A stretch of 64,000 nucleotides of DNA from CAVONB01 sp963697205. GTDB taxonomy: Bacteria; Pseudomonadota; Alphaproteobacteria; Rhizobiales; Hyphomicrobiaceae. The stretch lies in the NCBI GenBank assembly GCA_963697205.1, contig CAVONB010000006.1, forward strand, positions 124,001-188,000, read 5' to 3'. The position numbers and the translations under genes are program-made. Position 1 is the stretch's first letter. The number at the start of each line of letters is the position of its first letter. The notes beneath the pieces were generated by a model. It made no database searches, was not told the DNA's origin, and saw nothing but the letters and a program-made list of their open reading frames with translations. Positions 61,538 to 64,000 of the stretch are shown one piece after another.

Positions 61538-62542
61538 GTGCCGGGCAGTCTGCGCGACATCCGTCTCTTCGTCGCCGCCTACGAGGAACGTTCCTTCACC
61601 GCCGCGGCGGCGCGCGAGAACGCCACCCAGTCGGGCGTGTCCCAGCATATTCGCAAGCTGGAGGAGAGCCTGGGCGTCCGCCTGTTCAGCCGCGAGAAGG
61701 GGCAGGTGGTGCCCACGCCTGCTGGCAATGGCTACTATCAGCGCTGCATCGACGTCCTGCGCGCGCACGACGCCGCCACCCGTACCGCCCGCGCATACGC
61801 CCACGGCTTGGAAGGCGACATCCTCGTCGGCCTCATGCCGACCATGACCCGCTGCGTCCTGGCTCCGTCGCTGTCGCAGTTCGTCGACGAGCACCCCAAT
61901 GTCGTCGTCCACATCCTGGAAGGCTACAGCGGCACGCTGACCCAGAAGGTGCGCGCCGGCGATCTCGACTTCGCCATCGTCCCCGCCTTCCCCGGCCAGG
62001 CCGGCCTGAAGAGCCGCCTCATCATGCGCACGCCCGAGGTGCTGGTCTCCAGCCCGGCATTCGCCGCCAGCCACGGCCTGACGCATCTGTCCCCGGTTCG
62101 CCCCGCCGACATCGGCCGCGTCAAGCTCGTCCTGCCCTCGTCCATCAACACGCGCCGGCGCACGCTGGAGACCTACTGCGCCTCCAACGGCATCGAGATC
62201 GAGCGCGTGATCGAGTTGGATGCCATGCTCGGCACGCTCGATCTCGTCGCCTCCACCGACTGGGTCACGATCCTGCCCGGCATCATGATGGCCGACGACG
62301 GCACCCGCGCCGGCCTCGTCGTCACGCCGCTGACCGGACCCGACCTGATGCTCGACCTCGTCATGATCGAGCCCTCGCGCCGTCCGATGACGGAAGCCGC
62401 CGAGGCGTTCCTGGCCCGCATGGAAACCGAATCGCTGCGCCTCAACGCCCGCTGGGGCGTGCCCGCCGTCGCCCCCGATGGCGGCCGCGATGCCGACACG
62501 GCCCGGCGCGTCCGCAAGCCGCGCACCGCCAGCTCGGCATGA
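61538..62542 (+). CDS. LysR-family transcriptional regulator
   Basis: 334 aa from GTG 61538, chosen because GGGAGG lies 8 bases upstream and SLRDIRLFVAAYEERSFTAA is the usual LysR beginning; TTG 61505 would add 11 residues. The winged HTH is at residues 5-65 (ENATQSGVSQHIRKLEESLG, VRLFSREK) and is followed by a periplasmic-binding-like effector domain (GLMPTMTRCVLAPSLSQFVD). It is divergent from the flavin reductase gene, the classical arrangement for a LysR target. The effector is unknown. Confidence 0.92.
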   Translation: MPGSLRDIRLFVAAYEERSFTAAAARENATQSGVSQHIRKLEESLGVRLFSREKGQVVPTPAGNGYYQRCIDVLRAHDAATRTARAYAHGLEGDILVGLMPTMTRCVLAPSLSQFVDEHPNVVVHILEGYSGTLTQKVRAGDLDFAIVPAFPGQAGLKSRLIMRTPEVLVSSPAFAASHGLTHLSPVRPADIGRVKLVLPSSINTRRRTLETYCASNGIEIERVIELDAMLGTLDLVASTDWVTILPGIMMADDGTRAGLVVTPLTGPDLMLDLVMIEPSRRPMTEAAEAFLARMETESLRLNARWGVPAVAPDGGRDADTARRVRKPRTASSA

Positions 62543-62579
62543 CCGTTTCGGCGTGAGGGGTTCGGCCCGATGGCGCGGG

Positions 62580-64000
62580 CTACTTGATGCCGACCAGCGC
62601 CGTGACAACCAGCACCAGGACCGACATCGACAGCGCCATCTCCATCTTCGGGATCAGGTTGTCGAGCACCGGCGTGCGACGGTTGGCCGCCTCCGCCTCG
62701 TCGTCCACGCGATGGGAATCCCACTTCTGCTTGTGCAGGTGGAACAGCGTGTAGACCTTGACTGCGCTGCCCACCCATTGCGTGTAGAGCAGCATCGGCA
62801 CGTCGGTGAAGCTCATCCGGTGTCCCTCGATCGTCAGGATCAGGGCATACACGAGCCGTGACAGGATCACGATCATGCCATAGGCGATGAGATAGACCGG
62901 CGACAGCCAGATCGCGGCCCACAGTGCCGCCACGGGCCCCATCAGGCTGGTGAAGATCGAGATGCGCTGGTCGACGCTGCACCACCAGATGAACGGGCTC
63001 TGGCGGCCGGGCCCGAGCCGGATCGCGCGACCGTTGTTGCGCAGCATGTTGCCGAACCAGCGATGCATCTTCAAAAGGCTCTGGCGCAGCGGCTGGGGTC
63101 CGCTGTCTTCCATGCAGAAGATGTGGGCATCCGGAACGTACAGCATCTCGCAGCCGCGCCGCAGCAGGCAGAACCACGTGCTCTTGTCGTCGCCCGTGAC
63201 GAACTTGATCTCTCCGTGCAGCCAGTGCCGGATGCGGTCGTTCTCCAGGTACGAGATGAACTCGTGCGTGAGGCATTCCCTGGCGCGGAACATGCTGAAC
63301 CGGCCCGTCAGAACCAGAAGCTGCCGCGACAGGCTTTGCGATTTCATCATGCGGTGACGCATGGAAAAGCGCAGCGTGTACCACTTGCGATAGAGCCAGT
63401 TGCCCTTGGTCACCGAGATGTTGTCGGTCGTCAGCGCGCCGAGCTTGGGCCGCAGCGCGAAGAGCGGCAGGCATTTGTCCAGGATGCCCTTGCCCAGCAC
63501 CGTATCGCCGTCCATCAGCACGATGACGTCGTTGGGGCCGATGTTCTGATCCATCAGGCGCACGAGGCAGTCGGCGAGCCCTTGGCGCTTGCCGCCGATC
63601 TGGCGCACGAACATCATGTCGACGTTCGTCAGGCGCGGCCGTTCAGCCAGCGTCGACCGGAACACCGCATCGTCGGTCTCGCTGCCCGCGTTCACAACGA
63701 TCGTCACCCGTGAGGAAATGCTCGCGCTCTCGTCGAGAACGGCGGCCAGCATCTGCCGCGACACCTCCGGCTTCTCGCCGAACGTCGGGATGATGAAGAA
63801 CACCTTGCCCGGCATGCGCTCGCCCGCCGGCAGCTGGTCGGCCGCAAAGCGCAGCTTGGGATAGACGTAGTGCTCGTAGATCACCGCCCGCACGCAGTGG
63901 GTGAGCACCCAGGTGTATCGGAACATGCCGATCACGCCGACGACCACCAGGGCCTCCAGCGGAATGCGCTGGGCGCTTTCGGGCAGCGACACGAACACGA
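62580..64000 (-). CDS. Alg8-like family 2 glycosyltransferase, N-terminus beyond the window
   Basis: At least 473 aa; the frame is open to the window edge, so the start is missing. GT2 motifs: VFFIIPTFGEKPEVSRQML, DVIVLMDGDTVLGKG (DxD), VLTGRFSMFRAREC, HGEIKFVTGDDKSTWF and RWFGNMLRNNGRA. Several C-terminal membrane segments follow. The stretch GRFSM-TGDDKS-MLYVPD-RWFGNMLR closely recalls the alginate polymerase Alg8, so a polysaccharide synthase at the inner membrane is likely. Other alginate genes are not in the window. It converges with the LysR gene. Confidence 0.82.
   Translation of the reverse strand, partial: VFVSLPESAQRIPLEALVVVGVIGMFRYTWVLTHCVRAVIYEHYVYPKLRFAADQLPAGERMPGKVFFIIPTFGEKPEVSRQMLAAVLDESASISSRVTIVVNAGSETDDAVFRSTLAERPRLTNVDMMFVRQIGGKRQGLADCLVRLMDQNIGPNDVIVLMDGDTVLGKGILDKCLPLFALRPKLGALTTDNISVTKGNWLYRKWYTLRFSMRHRMMKSQSLSRQLLVLTGRFSMFRARECLTHEFISYLENDRIRHWLHGEIKFVTGDDKSTWFCLLRRGCEMLYVPDAHIFCMEDSGPQPLRQSLLKMHRWFGNMLRNNGRAIRLGPGRQSPFIWWCSVDQRISIFTSLMGPVAALWAAIWLSPVYLIAYGMIVILSRLVYALILTIEGHRMSFTDVPMLLYTQWVGSAVKVYTLFHLHKQKWDSHRVDDEAEAANRRTPVLDNLIPKMEMALSMSVLVLVVTALVGIK

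Overview
The window is high-GC bacterial chromosome. It most likely comes from an alphaproteobacterium of the Hyphomicrobiales/Rhizobiales type. The best evidence is the block hemY - mitofilin (Mic60-like) - hemD - hemC, divergent from tsaD - gpsA, an order characteristic of that group. TRAP transporters, a phasin with a thiolase, EgtB/EgtD and a GTTC-N7-GTTC type SOS box fit as well. No rRNA, tRNA, CRISPR array, prophage or complete insertion sequence was seen.

Layout. 1-0.1 kb: C-terminal end of an unidentified gene. 0.2-0.6 kb: a small Cas2-fold-like protein with a LexA-type box upstream. 1.0-7.5 kb: a TRAP transporter (dctM, dctQ, dctP), a CocE/NonD hydrolase and 4-hydroxybenzoate hydroxylase, suggesting uptake and breakdown of a carboxylated, possibly aromatic, compound. 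7.6-21.3 kb: an exopolysaccharide cluster with a Wzz/BY-kinase, a one-ORF flippase-glycosyltransferase fusion, a Wzy/WaaL-like polymerase, a GINT1-like glycosyltransferase, a GH5 hydrolase, a BioF2-type acyltransferase, an HxD...H oxygenase-like protein and a WcaJ/ExoY-type initiating transferase. 21.4-23.8 kb: ergothioneine genes egtBD. 24-26 kb: thiolase and phasin. 26-29.3 kb: an orphan soluble histidine kinase and an orphan fused iron-type ABC permease. 29.4-37.4 kb: the heme/mitofilin/tsaD/gpsA block. 37.5-41.3 kb: a PRISE-type reductase, a CNT nucleoside transporter and an isoprenylcysteine-methyltransferase-like protein, interspersed with two families of dispersed repeats. 41.3-48.9 kb: pbpC and an alpha-2-macroglobulin gene. 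49.1-56.8 kb: a catabolic-looking run of a second CocE hydrolase, two alpha/beta hydrolases, a quinone-oxidoreductase-like enzyme, an acyl-CoA dehydrogenase and a thiolase-like protein. 56.8-59.6 kb: a lipid kinase and an LtaS/EptA-like membrane sulfatase-fold enzyme behind a Pho-box-like sequence, suggesting phosphate-linked lipid remodelling. 59.7-64 kb: a Gfo/Idh/MocA oxidoreductase, a flavin reductase divergent from a LysR regulator, and a truncated Alg8-like glycosyltransferase.

Two genes carry apparent frameshifts: the flippase-GT fusion near 10075 (loss of a GC dinucleotide) and pbpC near 41525 (one extra base). In each case the other frame restores a family-typical C-terminus. The most unusual items are the flippase-GT fusion inside an atypical polysaccharide cluster, the ~155-bp repeat that supplies both the stop codon and the terminator hairpin of two unrelated genes, the SOS-box-linked Cas2-like gene, and the lipid-modifying pair behind the candidate Pho box.
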